This document shows positions 1 through 9,939 of a DNA stretch of 64,000 nt, one piece after another; the first letter of the stretch is position 1; every line of letters begins with the position of its first letter. The notes below the pieces were generated by a model. It was not told the origin of the DNA. It did not search any database and saw nothing but the letters and a program-made list of their open reading frames with translations. The stretch is from assembly GCF_964204645.1 (NCBI RefSeq), contig NC_134030.1, positions 12,026,278-12,090,277 on the forward strand, read 5' to 3'. Position numbers and translations under genes: made by a program. The stretch comes from Tubulanus polymorphus (Eukaryota > Nemertea > Palaeonemertea > Tubulaniformes > Tubulanidae).

Positions 1-600
1 GGTGACTATATGGAATAACTAATGTCCTTAAAAACTCACCACAATCATAGACGATGTCATGAACTACAACTTTGCCATTGATCGTGGTAACAAAATATGC
101 CTTGGTACAAATATAATATAGCGATACTAAGTTATTGTATTATTCAACGCCCCCTGATGGCCACATACAATGACCAATGACCTTGAAACTCACCAAAATC
201 ATAGAACACGTTATGGGCTACAACTTTCCAATTGAATATAGTAACACAATATGCTTAGGTATCAATTAATTGTGGAAAAACTTTTTCCCACCTACGAATG
301 AGTACTGATGACACCAAGATGGCCGCCAATTGCGTCATATTTGGCTGATCAAAAATACCTGTCCCAGGTATAAAACATCCCTCTCTAAAGAATATCCATC
401 AGCAATTGCAATGAGAAATGGCAAACCAGTAGGAAGCTACAGGACCTAGAATTCTGGCCAAAATTGACATTTTTGGGCACTAAAAAGGTCATAGGACGGC
501 CATCTTGAGTCAGATCGACCCAATTTTCTTATGCTGATGGGCCTTTGGTAGATTCAAATATAAAGGAAAGATCAAGGTAATTGATCAAAGCGTCTTCAAA
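1..600. repeat. Diverged dispersed repeat, two tandem copies
   Basis: No gene seen. A block near 31-110 (starting ACTCACCACAATCATAGA) recurs, diverged, near 190-265 (ACTCACCAAAATCATAGA), each followed by an ACTACAACTTT-like or GGCTACAACTTT stretch. A third partial copy lies near 50587-50625 (ACTCACTACAATCATAGA). This is probably the edge of an old dispersed element of unknown class. Confidence 0.45.
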
Positions 601-606
601 ATTTTC

Positions 607-2554
607 TTCGGGTGACAAAACCAAAATAATGAATTGTCGCGGGCGATAAAACCAAAATAATGAATTGTCTCGTGCGACAAAACCAAAATAATGAATTGTC
701 GCGGGCAATAAAACCAAAATAATGAATTATCGCGGGCGATAAAACCAAAATATTGAATTGTCGCGGGCGACAAAACCAGAAAAAAAAATTGTCGCGGGCG
801 ACAAAAACAAAATATAAAACCAAAATAATGAATTGTCGCGGGCAATAAAACCAAAATAATGAATTATCGCAGGCGATAAAACCAAAATATTGAATTGTCG
901 CGGGCGACAAAACCAGAAAAAAAAATTGTCGCGGGCGACAAAAACAAAATATAAAACCAAAATAATGAATTGTCGCGGGCGTCAAAACCAAAAGAAGAAT
1001 TGTCGCGGGCGACAAAACCAAAATAATGAATAGTCGCTGGAGATAAAACCAAAGTATGGAATTGTCGTGGGCGATAAAACCAAAATATTGAATTGTCGCG
1101 GGCGACAAAACCAAACTAATGAATTGTCGCGGGCGACAAAACCAAAAAAAGAATTGTGGGGGCGACAAAACCAAAATAATGAATTGTCGCGGGCGACAAA
1201 ACCAAAATGGTGAATTGTCCAGGCGACAAAACCAAAATAATGAATTGTCACGGGCGATAAAACCAAAATGATGAATTGTCTCGGGCGACAAAACCAAAAT
1301 AATGAATTGTCGCGGGCGATAAAACCAAAATAATGAATTATCGCGGGCGATAAAACCAAAAAGAAGAATTGTCGCGGGCGACAAAACCAAAAAGAAGAAT
1401 TGACGCGGGCGACAAAACAAAAATAATGAATTGTCGCTGGAGATAAAACCAAAGTAATGAATTGTCGCAGGCGACAAAACCAAAATATTGAATTGTCGCG
1501 GGCGACAAAACCAAAATATTGAATTGTCGCGGGCGACAAAACCGAAATAATGAATTGTCGCGGGCGACAAAACCAAAATGGTGAATTCTCGCGGGCGACA
1601 AAACCAAAATAATGAATTGTCGCGGGCGACAAAACCAAAATAATGAATTGTCGCGGGCGACAAAACCAAAATGGTGAATTGTCCAGGCGACAAAACCATA
1701 ATGGTGAATTGCCGCGGGCGACAAAACCAAAATAATGAATTGTCGCGGGCGATAAAACCAAAATGATGAATTGTCTCGGGCGACAAAACCAAAATAATGA
1801 ATTGTCGCGGGCGATAAAACCAAAATAATGAATTATCGCGGGCGATAAAACCAAAATATTGAATTGTCGCGGGCGATTAAACCAAAATAATGAATTGTCG
1901 CGGGCGACAAAACCAAAAAGAAGAATTGTCGCGGGCGACAAAACCAAAATAATGAATTGTCGCTGGAGATAAAACCAAAGTAATGAATTGTCGCGGGCGA
2001 TAAAACCAAAATATTGAATTGTCGCGGGCGACAAAACCAAAATATTGAATTGTCGCGGGCGACAAAACCAAAAAAAAGAATTGTCGGGGCGACAAAACCA
2101 AAATAATGAATTATCGCGGGTGATAAAACCAAAATATTGAATTGTCGCGGGCGACAAAACCAAACTAATGAATTGTCGCGGGCGACAAAACCAAAAAAAG
2201 AATTGTAGGGGCGACAAAACCGTAATAATGAATTGTCGCCAGCGATAAAACCAAAATAATGAATTGTCTCGGGCGACAAAACCAAAATAATGAATTATCG
2301 CGGGCGATAAAACCAAAATATTGAATTGTCGCAGGCGATAAAACCAAAATATTGAATTGTCGCGGGCGACAAAACCAAAAAAAAAATTGTCGCGGGCGAC
2401 AAAAACAAAATATAAAACCAAAATAATGAATTGTCGCGGGCGACAAAACCAAAAAGAATTGTCGCGGGCGACAAAACCAAAGTAGTGAATTGTCGTGGGC
2501 GATAAAACCAAAATATTGAATTTTCGCGGGCGACAAAACCAAAATAATGAATTG
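607..2554. repeat. 31-bp palindromic minisatellite array
   Basis: About 60 tandem copies of a unit of roughly 31 bp. Each unit contains the inverted repeat TTGTCGCGGGCGACAA followed by AACCAAAATAATGAA. Variants include short units with AAAAAAAA runs and a longer unit containing ACAAAATATAAAACC. Because 31 is not a multiple of three and the unit lacks stops on the minus strand, all minus frames stay open for hundreds of codons; those frames are a by-product of the repeat and not genes. The array runs directly into the 5' LTR with no unique sequence between. Confidence 0.95.
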
Positions 2555-2622
2555 TCATAATCATATAGATCTACAATGTCATATCGAACAGTTCATAACA
2601 TTTCATAGCTCTACTACATATT

Positions 2623-2671
<49 letters not shown>

Positions 2672-3096
2672 TAATATAACTTATGACTATAGTGTCAATA
2701 TGTGCTTTAAGGTCGTAATCAACATGTGACATTACTCAACATGTTTTCACGATAATTAGCTATAGTCAGTGCTCATCGATAATTAATTAATGTCTCTCAA
2801 ACATGTCACTAGGTGTTTGTTTGTGCGTCCTGATGTCTACAACTTGTCTGACACCTAGTTCTCACATTATACTCATGATTCTGTATATAAAGACTATGTA
2901 AAGCTATGATAATCATTCTCATTCCGGGATGCAATAAAGATTGTACATATAAGGTTTAACTGCCTTGTTGTTCCTGATGGATGGAATCCTGTACCGCTGG
3001 TGTAAATGCTAGTTCCCCAGCCAGCCTGCCGATACAACAACCAGCCGGTTACAGATGGCGGAGAACCGGGTTTACCTTCACAGATCGAAGGTTACA
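2555..3096 (+). repeat. 5' LTR of Ty3/gypsy-type element (5' end truncated)
   Basis: This is a direct repeat of 13612-14144, differing at two substitutions plus the length of a (TAA)n tract. It has a TATA-like TATATAAAG at about 2884, an AATAAAG polyadenylation signal near 2933, and ends GGTTACA. Compared with the 3' LTR it lacks the first 26 bases, which in the 3' copy start TGTCACCCTG. The loss fits either a deletion between two TCA triplets or a breakpoint in the adjoining minisatellite. Confidence 0.9.
2620..2672. repeat. (TAA)n microsatellite inside 5' LTR
   Basis: A pure TAA run ending ATAATATAAC. It is longer than the equivalent run in the 3' LTR (about 13680-13720), and is the main difference between the two LTRs. 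Confidence 0.9.
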
Positions 3097-3508
3097 GATG
3101 GTGGAGAACCCAAATTTAAGTCCTCGTGACTTACACAAGTACAGATGAAGCTGCTGATATACGGATTGTGACTGAAACATACCACAAAATAGAAGATCGC
3201 ATTCAACTACACTTGTGACAAGACCGTGCTGATCGCCGAAATCGCTGCTGTTTTGGTGGATCCAACACATTATGGTAACTTGTTGTCAGCCATAGGTAAT
3301 ATAATTGAATCTTCATCTCGAATTAGTGGTCGGATATTGAGTATAGGAAATTATAGCTCTTTGAGTTTGGGAGCATTACTGTGTAGTTGAGCAGTTTGAT
3401 ATATATCTCAAGTTTCGATTGTTCAATTCAAAGCATTTTTCTAGCAAACATTATTCATAATCAGTTTCATTTCGTTCTGTACACTTACGTGGTATACACT
3501 TCAAAAAG
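3097..3508 (+). other. Primer-binding/leader region, rest of gag-pol missing
   Basis: A TGGTGGAGAACCC stretch begins at 3099, two bases after the LTR end, and is the likely primer-binding site. Beyond it I see only a short open stretch near 3145-3222 and no recognisable gag, protease, reverse transcriptase or RNase H. About 3-4 kb of a normal gypsy element is absent between the leader and the integrase. Confidence 0.5.
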
Positions 3509-4927
3509 ATGAAGCGCATACATTGTAGTAAGGATGTTTGTCGCAAAGAAGCATCTCGATTATGGGTACCTGATATCAATGCGGTTGATATAAGCTTAGT
3601 TTCAGGGTTGAATCGGAATATTATAAAACGGAATTATCATAGTCATCCAACACCCTTACAACCATTACCAATTGAAGGCTTATTCTCCAGATGGCACATT
3701 GACTTCCTTTGCAATCTTCCGGAGACACCTGATGGTAATAAGCATATTCTACTCGTGGTAGATAGCCGGAGTAAATGGCCCGAGGCTTTTCCTCTCAAAA
3801 CTCAGGAAACAACAGAGGTAGCAAAGGTTCTCTTTAAAGAGATATTTTCGCGGTATGGTGCTCCTCATTCTTTAGTCTCTGATCGCGGTAAAACATTTAT
3901 GTCTAAGTTAGTTGCAGCTCTCTGTGAATTGTTTCACGTGAAACAACATTTCACCGCTCCGTACCATCCTCAATCAAACTCAGTTTGCGAAAGAACTAAC
4001 CAGTACATTTGGCAGTCGCTTAGGTCGTATTGTAACTAGGATCAGACTAATTGGGATACACTAATGCCAAGTGTAATGATGAGTTATAGGCATGTTCCCT
4101 CAACTGAAGGTTCAGGTTTTAGCCCTTACCACATGTTATTTGGTCAAGAAATGCGTCTACCAATAGACACGGCTTTAATTCCACGGCATTCGTTAGCTAC
4201 TGATCATAAGGCATACTTATCACATATATTAAGGCAGCTGGTCATATCACGAAATATCGCTAACGAGAATATTAAAAGAGCTCAAAATGAGTATAAAACT
4301 CAGTTCGATAAAAAGGCATTAAAACCTCAGTTTCAGATTACTGATCGCGTTTGGCTAAAAGTCATGAAAGTTAAGAAAGGAAAATCACCAAAACTGTGTA
4401 AAAAATACGTAGGTCCCTATTTCATTCAGTCAATAGCTAGTAAAGGGGCTTATCAATTACGAAAAATCTCTGATAACGTTTTACTCCCATCGCATGTCAA
4501 TGGGAACCGTCTTAAGTTATACAAAGATCCCTCATCGCGTCCAAATTATGAAGAGGTCGCATGGGATGGTTCAACAGCTGAGGAAAACCCTGAATTATTC
4601 GACGAGATTCATGGGCGCTTAAAATATAAACCTAGCAATTTAGCTGATACTCCAACTGACACTCAAATTTCGGCTGACGATAACAAAGATAGACCGGTAG
4701 TTACTGAGACTTTCAATGAAACAGATATTCAGAAAATTCTACAGTACAAACTAGAAAGTGGTTTATGTAAATATCGCGTAAAATGGAAGTCAGATTTAAA
4801 TCGTGGAAATTCTTGGGAATTAGGAAAATGGATCCCAAATAAACTAATTCGACACTTTCACGAAAACTATGCGGCATCAGGCAAAAAACGTAAGAAACCT
4901 TGCAAAAGTGGCTCAAGTCCATTATAG
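3509..4927 (+). pseudogene. Ty3/gypsy integrase with C-terminal chromodomain-like tail, in-frame stop
   Basis: This is the integrase end of a gypsy pol gene. The catalytic Asp codons are at 3701 (in WHIDF) and 3881 (in LVSDRG) and the Glu codon is at 3989 (in NSVCERTNQ), giving the D-35-E spacing of retroviral-type integrases. The frame is broken by TAG at 4037-4039; the same frame then continues open to 4927. The downstream half has the integrase C-terminal segment (VGPYFIQSI) and ends in a chromodomain-like stretch (KYRVKWK, then NSWE and PNKLIRHFH), the usual targeting module of chromoviruses. There is no HHCC zinc finger at the start. With no reverse transcriptase upstream, this is a dead remnant. 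Family assignment is firm; clade is inferred. Confidence 0.9.
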
Positions 4928-5041
4928 CATTAAATAGTTCCAGCAGAGACTTATTACATCGGACTGGTATTTGAAATTAATCCGCCAATATCGGACATAT
5001 TGAATCTTATATTACGCACGAATACGACATAACGCTATACG
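4928..5041. other. Interior of LTR element between integrase and nested TIR element
   Basis: No gene or repeat recognised. It ends where the CCGACA-rich terminal repeat begins, and no clear target-site duplication is visible against the sequence right of 9896. Confidence 0.4.
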
Positions 5042-5215
5042 GACAAACCAACATACCGACAAACCGACAAACCGACATACCGACAAACCGACAAACCGAC
5101 AAACCGACATATCGACATTGGCATTTAACAAAAGAGAAATATTATTACGGAACTTATTATTAATAGCAATAACATACTGAATGCTTGGCGGATTATGTAT
5201 CTTTGGGTTTCACAC
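5042..5215 (+). repeat. Left terminal inverted repeat of Merlin/DUF3987 element
   Basis: An inverted match to 9720-9896. The outer 80 bases are tandem CCGACAAA and CCGACATA octamers. The inner part includes ATTATTACGGAACTTATTAT and a stretch ending ATCTTTGGGTTTCAC. The two arms are roughly 90% identical by eye in the inner part. Confidence 0.85.
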
Positions 5216-5396
5216 GTTTAAAAGTTTTTCCAGTTATTTCATCGTATAAATGCTTTTAATATAAGTCTATGAATTGCAACGATTATAAATGATATCGGCC
5301 ATAATATCGACGACGAGCGACCACCCATAATTGGTTATCAAATCATGGGATAATCTTCAGATACTTTAAGACGGGTTTACGGTTACTTGATGAGGT

Positions 5397-8300
5397 TCAA
5401 GATTCATCCGACTCATCCGTGTCGTCGACCTGCGTTAACATTTCTTCAAACGCCTCTATTTCTGGATGATGAATTCGACAAGTGGTTTTCATGGCCTCGG
5501 ACATACTACTCGTATCATTAAACTTTGCCCGATATACGTCTAAAGTTGTGTCTGTGCATTTGAACAGACTGTCTTTTTCGAAAAGTGCGTCTGGCAATTT
5601 CTTGAAGAAAAATAGTGTTGATCTTCCAGCTCCTGCTTGTTTTAGTGTTTTCAAGTGACCCAGGTTTTTCCTGCTCAGCTCCTGCAGACTTACTGGAATA
5701 AGAGAGACGAAGTATATCAAATACATGTGCATGTGATGGCTTTTGTTGAATTTGCATTCCATTACATATAAGCCAGCCAATTAAAGAATATTCTTTTAGG
5801 CCTTTTTTAATGTTATAGAAATTATCCTTTTTTATCGGACGAGTTTAGCCGATTGTTCATTCGTTCGTTCGTTCTTTAAATTGATACTATAGAAACCAAC
5901 GTAGTATTATTAACAATCCTTACAGTTTCAACCGAAATTGGTAAAATAAGAATGGTGAATTTCGTAGCATGTCCCGGTCTATTGGAAATTTCTCCACTTT
6001 TTCATGATTGTAAAAAAGCAATTGATTTTCTGCTAGATCATGAAGTTCTTTAATCAGCAAATGATTGTGATGTGTGCATTAAACCAATGTTATTAGTACC
6101 AAGAACATCAATTACTGATGGATTTATTTGGTTGTGTAATGAATGTGGCTGCAATCGGTCTATCCGAACTGGAAGCATCTTTGAGGTAATATTGTTGTTT
6201 TTTCAACGTTATGATTTTGGGACGTGTGTATTAGCGTGTATTACACTTTATAACATTATAGAGATCGAGGAGCCGAGTGTGCCCGTGTATTACACTTATA
6301 TAAAGTGGCTGAGATCGAGGGGCTTTGAGGTGCGTGGATTACCCTTATATAAAGTGGCTGGGATCGAGGGGCTGTGTGTGTGCGTGGATTACCCTTATAT
6401 AAAGTGGCTGAGATCGAGGGGCTGGGTGTGTGCGTGGATTACACTTATATAAAGTGGCTGAGATCGAGGGGCCGGGTGTGTGCGTGGATTACCCTTATAT
6501 AAAGTGGCTGAGATCGAGGGGCTTGGTGTGTGCGTGGATTACCCTTATATAAAGTGGCTGGGATCGAGGGGCTGTGAGGTGCGTGGATTACCCTTATATA
6601 AAGTTGCTGAGATCGAGGGGCTGTGAAGTGTGGCTGAGATCGAGGGCTGTGTGTGTGCGTGGATTACCCTTATATAAAGTGGCTGGGATCGAGGGGCTGT
6701 GTGTGTGCGTGGATTACCCTTATATAAAGTGGCTGGGGTCGAGGGGCTGTGTGTGTGCGTGGATTACCCTTATATAAAGTGGCTGAGATCGAGAAGCCGG
6801 GTGTGCCGTGTATTACACTTATATAAAGTGGCTGAGATCGAGGGGCCGGGTGTGCCCGTGAATTAGGCTGCATTATAAAATATTTTTTCATAATTTCTAC
6901 AGGGATCCAAACTGTCGTTGTGCTCTGCTCTGTTGATCGTGTACGGATTTGCAATTGATCTACAGATTTATCAAGTGCAGAAATTGGAACCTAATTTGAA
7001 CGTGAAGACCATCATGAAATGGTATGACAGGTTGCGTGAAGTTTGTAGCGATTTTCTAAGGCGTAACCCTGTCATCATAAAAGGTGATGTCGCAGAATCA
7101 ATTTCAGAAATTGATGAATCACTTTTCGGAAAAAGACGCAAATATAACAAAGGAAGCGGAAAACAGGACACATGGGTTTTTGGAATCTTTGAACGTGGTA
7201 CACGGAATGTTGTAATGTCAATTGTGAACCGTAGAAATCGTGAAACTTTATTGCCGATTATAAAGAAGCACGTTGCAAGTGGCTGCACAATTTATTCAGA
7301 TGGTTGGTCGGCATATTCGGCGTTAAATGAAACGTATAACCATGGTGTTGTTAATCATTCCAAAGAGTTCAAATCTGTCGAAAATGTTTGCACGAATGGC
7401 ATTGAAGGTATGTGGGGTATGATGAAAGGTAGGATCAAGAAAATGAAGGGCGTTGTCCACCAAAGAATTGGAATCTATATTGATGAATTTGTGTATAGGT
7501 ATAGATTTGGACACTCAAATGGAGACATTTTTTGGGCATTTTTCCGTCATATAGGGCAACTAAAAAGAATGGAAAAATTGAGTCGGCCTAACTTACATTG
7601 AACATTTGAAGCTGTGACTGCTCGTCCGCTGAGATTTTTCTGGATCATACGGAGAGTAACCAGTGGCCCAGGGGAATGAATGACAACTCTCCAGACTTTT
7701 TCGTCGAAACTCTTTATTGATTTATTCATTCTGACGGTTTTTGTGTCATTTCTTGAAAAGCTTTTAACGGCCTAAAATGATCAAATAATCATAAATGTGT
7801 TCATATTTTCATTAATTAGCAGTTAAATAAATGTTACCAGGTTATATTGTACTATATTTGTATGTTTAATAGAAAATATATTTTCATTTACCTGTAAAAT
7901 CACATCTTTTTGTTGAACAATTACATGATATAACGTTTTGGCGGCGATGACGGATTCTAATCCAATCGTCTTATTGAATCGGAATTCATTTTCTTTGTCC
8001 GTTAAAAAGTGATGTAGGTATTGACTTTGGATACTTAAGATGGCTGCAATCCTTAGAATATGCATAGCATCTTTTGAACTTACGAGACTCGTTTCTTCAA
8101 TATTTTCATCTGGAACAAACATGATTTTTGAGTGCAATTGAAGGCACGAACCCGTGTTTTAATATTGGTTATTTTGAAATAGCAACTGAGACTTGAAATC
8201 CTGAGTTAAATTTTTTGTGAATTCTGTCATTATGCAAACTGAATTTAAACGAACATATAGTGGTAAATTAGATATAAACTTTCTTTATCAATGATTTTCT

Positions 8301-9240
8301 TTAACTTTCTACTTGAAGAGGTTTTAGGATACATACCGTCACTCGAGTCTGAATCGTACATTCGGTTCATATACATTACGAATTCGTCACGAATTTTGTT
8401 AAACGCGGTTGTTGCCTCTAGTGAAAGTTTTAAAACCGTTTCCTTAGATTTGAAATCATTGTAAATTGCCTCGAATATAGGAATGAAGCTTTCTAATCCT
8501 GATTGTGACAACAGTTTATAATTGTCTTTACAAACGCTCGATGGTTGGATCATTGGTTTTGAGACGAGGAACAAGAACCTATCCCAGAATCCGTCACCAC
8601 ATTGCTGACTTGCACCGTTAATCATTTCCCTAAACATGGGTTCTGGTTGAATGAAGACAAGCATAGATATTGCTGTTTTTTCGAACCCTCTGGTTCCTGT
8701 TGACAATGTTGATGCATCGCCATGTCCACCCCATACTTTATTAAGGAAACTCCTTTCTGATTCGCCATTGCGTTGTTTCGTATTAATTTCGGCCATCAGC
8801 TTCGCACCTTCATCCTCGCTTATCAAGCCATACCCACGGTTTTCTTTTTGATGGTTTTGTATTCCAGCGGAGGTGTATTTACCGATCAACAATGATTTAC
8901 CACTTTTTGTTGCATAAACCCTATCGGCTGGTATTACGATCTCATCAAATGCTCGCGATTTACCTCCTCCACACTCGCAAAGACATGCAATAAACGTGTT
9001 CAGGGTTGATGTAAAATCGCCGTCTTCCGTTTCAGCTACACATCCAGGCCCTATCAGACTTGCTGTTATTGGTAGCAATGCCCCAACTAAAAGATCGAGT
9101 GGACAGTTTTTTACCCTTGAGTAGATCCTTAACCATTCTAGTTCCTGTTCGTTGACAATTTCTGCCCATGGTACTTTAATTTTCCATGCTTTTTTATATA
9201 TTTTAGCAATATCGGAGCTGCATAGAATAGATCTCGACAT
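5397..9240 (-). CDS. DUF3987-type P-loop (helicase/primase-associated) protein, 4 exons
   Basis: Proposed exons on the minus strand are 9240-8337, 8109-7892, 7771-7597 and 5692-5397. Every junction is GT-AG, and the joined frame is 1593 nt (530 aa plus stop) with no internal stop. The Walker-A-like ECGGGKS is at residues 89-95, an acidic SEDEG at about 141-145, then WGGHGDAS and a GDGFWDRFLFL block, in the order seen in DUF3987 proteins. Those are phage, plasmid and mobile-element ATPases related to primase-helicases. Exon 3 holds a winged-helix-like IHSPGPLVTLRMI stretch and the C-terminus is acidic (DDTDESDES). Met 9240 is the first start in the frame; a further upstream exon is possible. 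The last intron (about 1.9 kb) contains the antisense transposase gene. The role in transposition is inferred. Confidence 0.75.
5952..7601 (+). pseudogene. Merlin/ISXO2-like (IS1595-type) DDE transposase, 2 exons, one in-frame stop
   Basis: Exon 1 is 5952-6185 and exon 2 is 6903-7601; the phase-0 intron is 6186-6902 (GAG|GTAATA to TTCTACAG|GGA). The join restores the family motif SIFE-GSKLSL. Exon 1 has a zinc ribbon (CDVC and CNEC) after a typical AIDFLLDHEVL stretch. Exon 2 has the DDE triad: Asp codon 7113 (SEIDES), Asp 7299 (IYSDGW), Glu 7404 (NGIEGMW), with 34 residues between the last two, as in IS1016/Merlin transposases. TAA at 6051-6053 interrupts exon 1 between the N-terminal helix and the zinc ribbon, so the full-length enzyme is not encoded unless that stretch is spliced out. 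A product starting downstream would keep the catalytic core but lose the N-terminus. Family call firm. Confidence 0.85.
6222..6864 (+). repeat. 50-bp minisatellite inside transposase intron
   Basis: About 13 copies of a 50-bp unit with the core GGATTACCCTTATATAAAG followed by TGGCTGAGATCGAGGGGC and a GTGTGTGCGT tail. Each unit carries a TATA-like TATATAAAG. The array almost fills the intron at 6186-6902. The same unit forms the array at 10749-11810 on the same strand. Confidence 0.95.
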
Positions 9241-9719
9241 CTTGGCAATTATCTTTGATCTGACTTAACAGTTTAATCAGTTTAATTACGAATTCAATTA
9301 AGATATGTATCCATAGTAACACTAATTACAGTGGCTAAAAGAAACTATGGACGCAGTGTTTGTTCTATAACAATAGAATTTTCGGTATCAAACGAATGAC
9401 ACTGTAGGTAATGAAATCAATTCGCAAATTCTTATTATATTTTCATCATTTAAATATAATGATGTTATTGGATTAAGTAAAACATGTCATCGATTAATTT
9501 GTTACAGAAATACAAGTAGAAACCATTAACAAACAAACATGGGGACCCAAACATGGTTACAAACATTACATTTAGTTTAATGAGAAGAGATATGACACAA
9601 GAGGAATTTGCAGTACCAACTGAGCCACAACATTTCCAACAAACTTGAAATCTATTAATCAATTTATTGTTTTAATGTGTGCAATATAATAAGTCTAATA
9701 CAATAAGAGCATCGCAAGA
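9241..9719. other. 5' flank of DUF3987-type gene
   Basis: No gene recognised. It lies between the first exon of the minus-strand gene and the right TIR, so it is the presumed promoter region of that gene. It is AT-rich with no obvious TATA box placed for the Met at 9240. Confidence 0.35.
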
Positions 9720-9896
9720 CGCGTGAAACCCAAAGATACATAATCCACCGAGCATTCAGTATGTTATTGCTATTAATAATAAGTTCCGTAATAATATTAC
9801 TTTTTTTATTAATGCCAATGTCGGTTTATCGGTATGTCGGTATGTCGGTTTGTCGGTATGTCGGTATGTCGGTTTGTCGGTATGTCGGTTTGTCTT
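9720..9896 (-). repeat. Right terminal inverted repeat of Merlin/DUF3987 element
   Basis: Reverse complement of 5042-5215. The outer end is tandem TCGGTATG and TCGGTTTG octamers up to GTTTGTC at 9896. Confidence 0.85.
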
Positions 9897-9939
9897 GAAA
9901 AGTATGCAGCCGAATTACTCCCTTTAAAAAAATGTATCT

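Larger units (their letters stand above)
5042..9896. mobile_element. TIR element encoding Merlin-type transposase and DUF3987-type protein
   Basis: A 4.9-kb unit bounded by inverted repeats of about 175 bp. On the + strand it carries a two-exon Merlin/ISXO2-like DDE transposase and on the - strand a four-exon DUF3987-like P-loop gene, converging near 7600. It lies within the LTR retrotransposon. The usual Merlin element is compact with one gene and short TIRs; long TIRs and a second gene are unusual. I could not find the 8-9 bp target duplication typical of Merlin. An alternative is that a Merlin element inserted into an intron of a larger element. Confidence 0.7.

Noticed and set aside
596-2511. 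Long minus-strand open frames (up to 509 codons) with FWFCRPRQF-type repeats
   Set aside because: They are read from the 31-bp minisatellite; every minus frame is open because the unit has no stop on that strand. No start, splice or domain support.
607-2554. CRISPR-like array
   Set aside because: Spacers are not unique; all units are near-identical and the DNA is from an animal.
6186-6902. Open frames running through the 50-bp repeat next to the transposase
   Set aside because: This is the intron, with a good donor at 6186 and acceptor at 6902; skipping it restores the SIFE-GSKLSL family motif.
6970-7514. Minus-strand ORFs opposite the transposase
   Set aside because: Antisense shadows of exon 2.
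8651-8851. Plus-strand ORF over the DUF3987-type gene
   Set aside because: Shadow of the minus-strand exon, which has recognised motifs.
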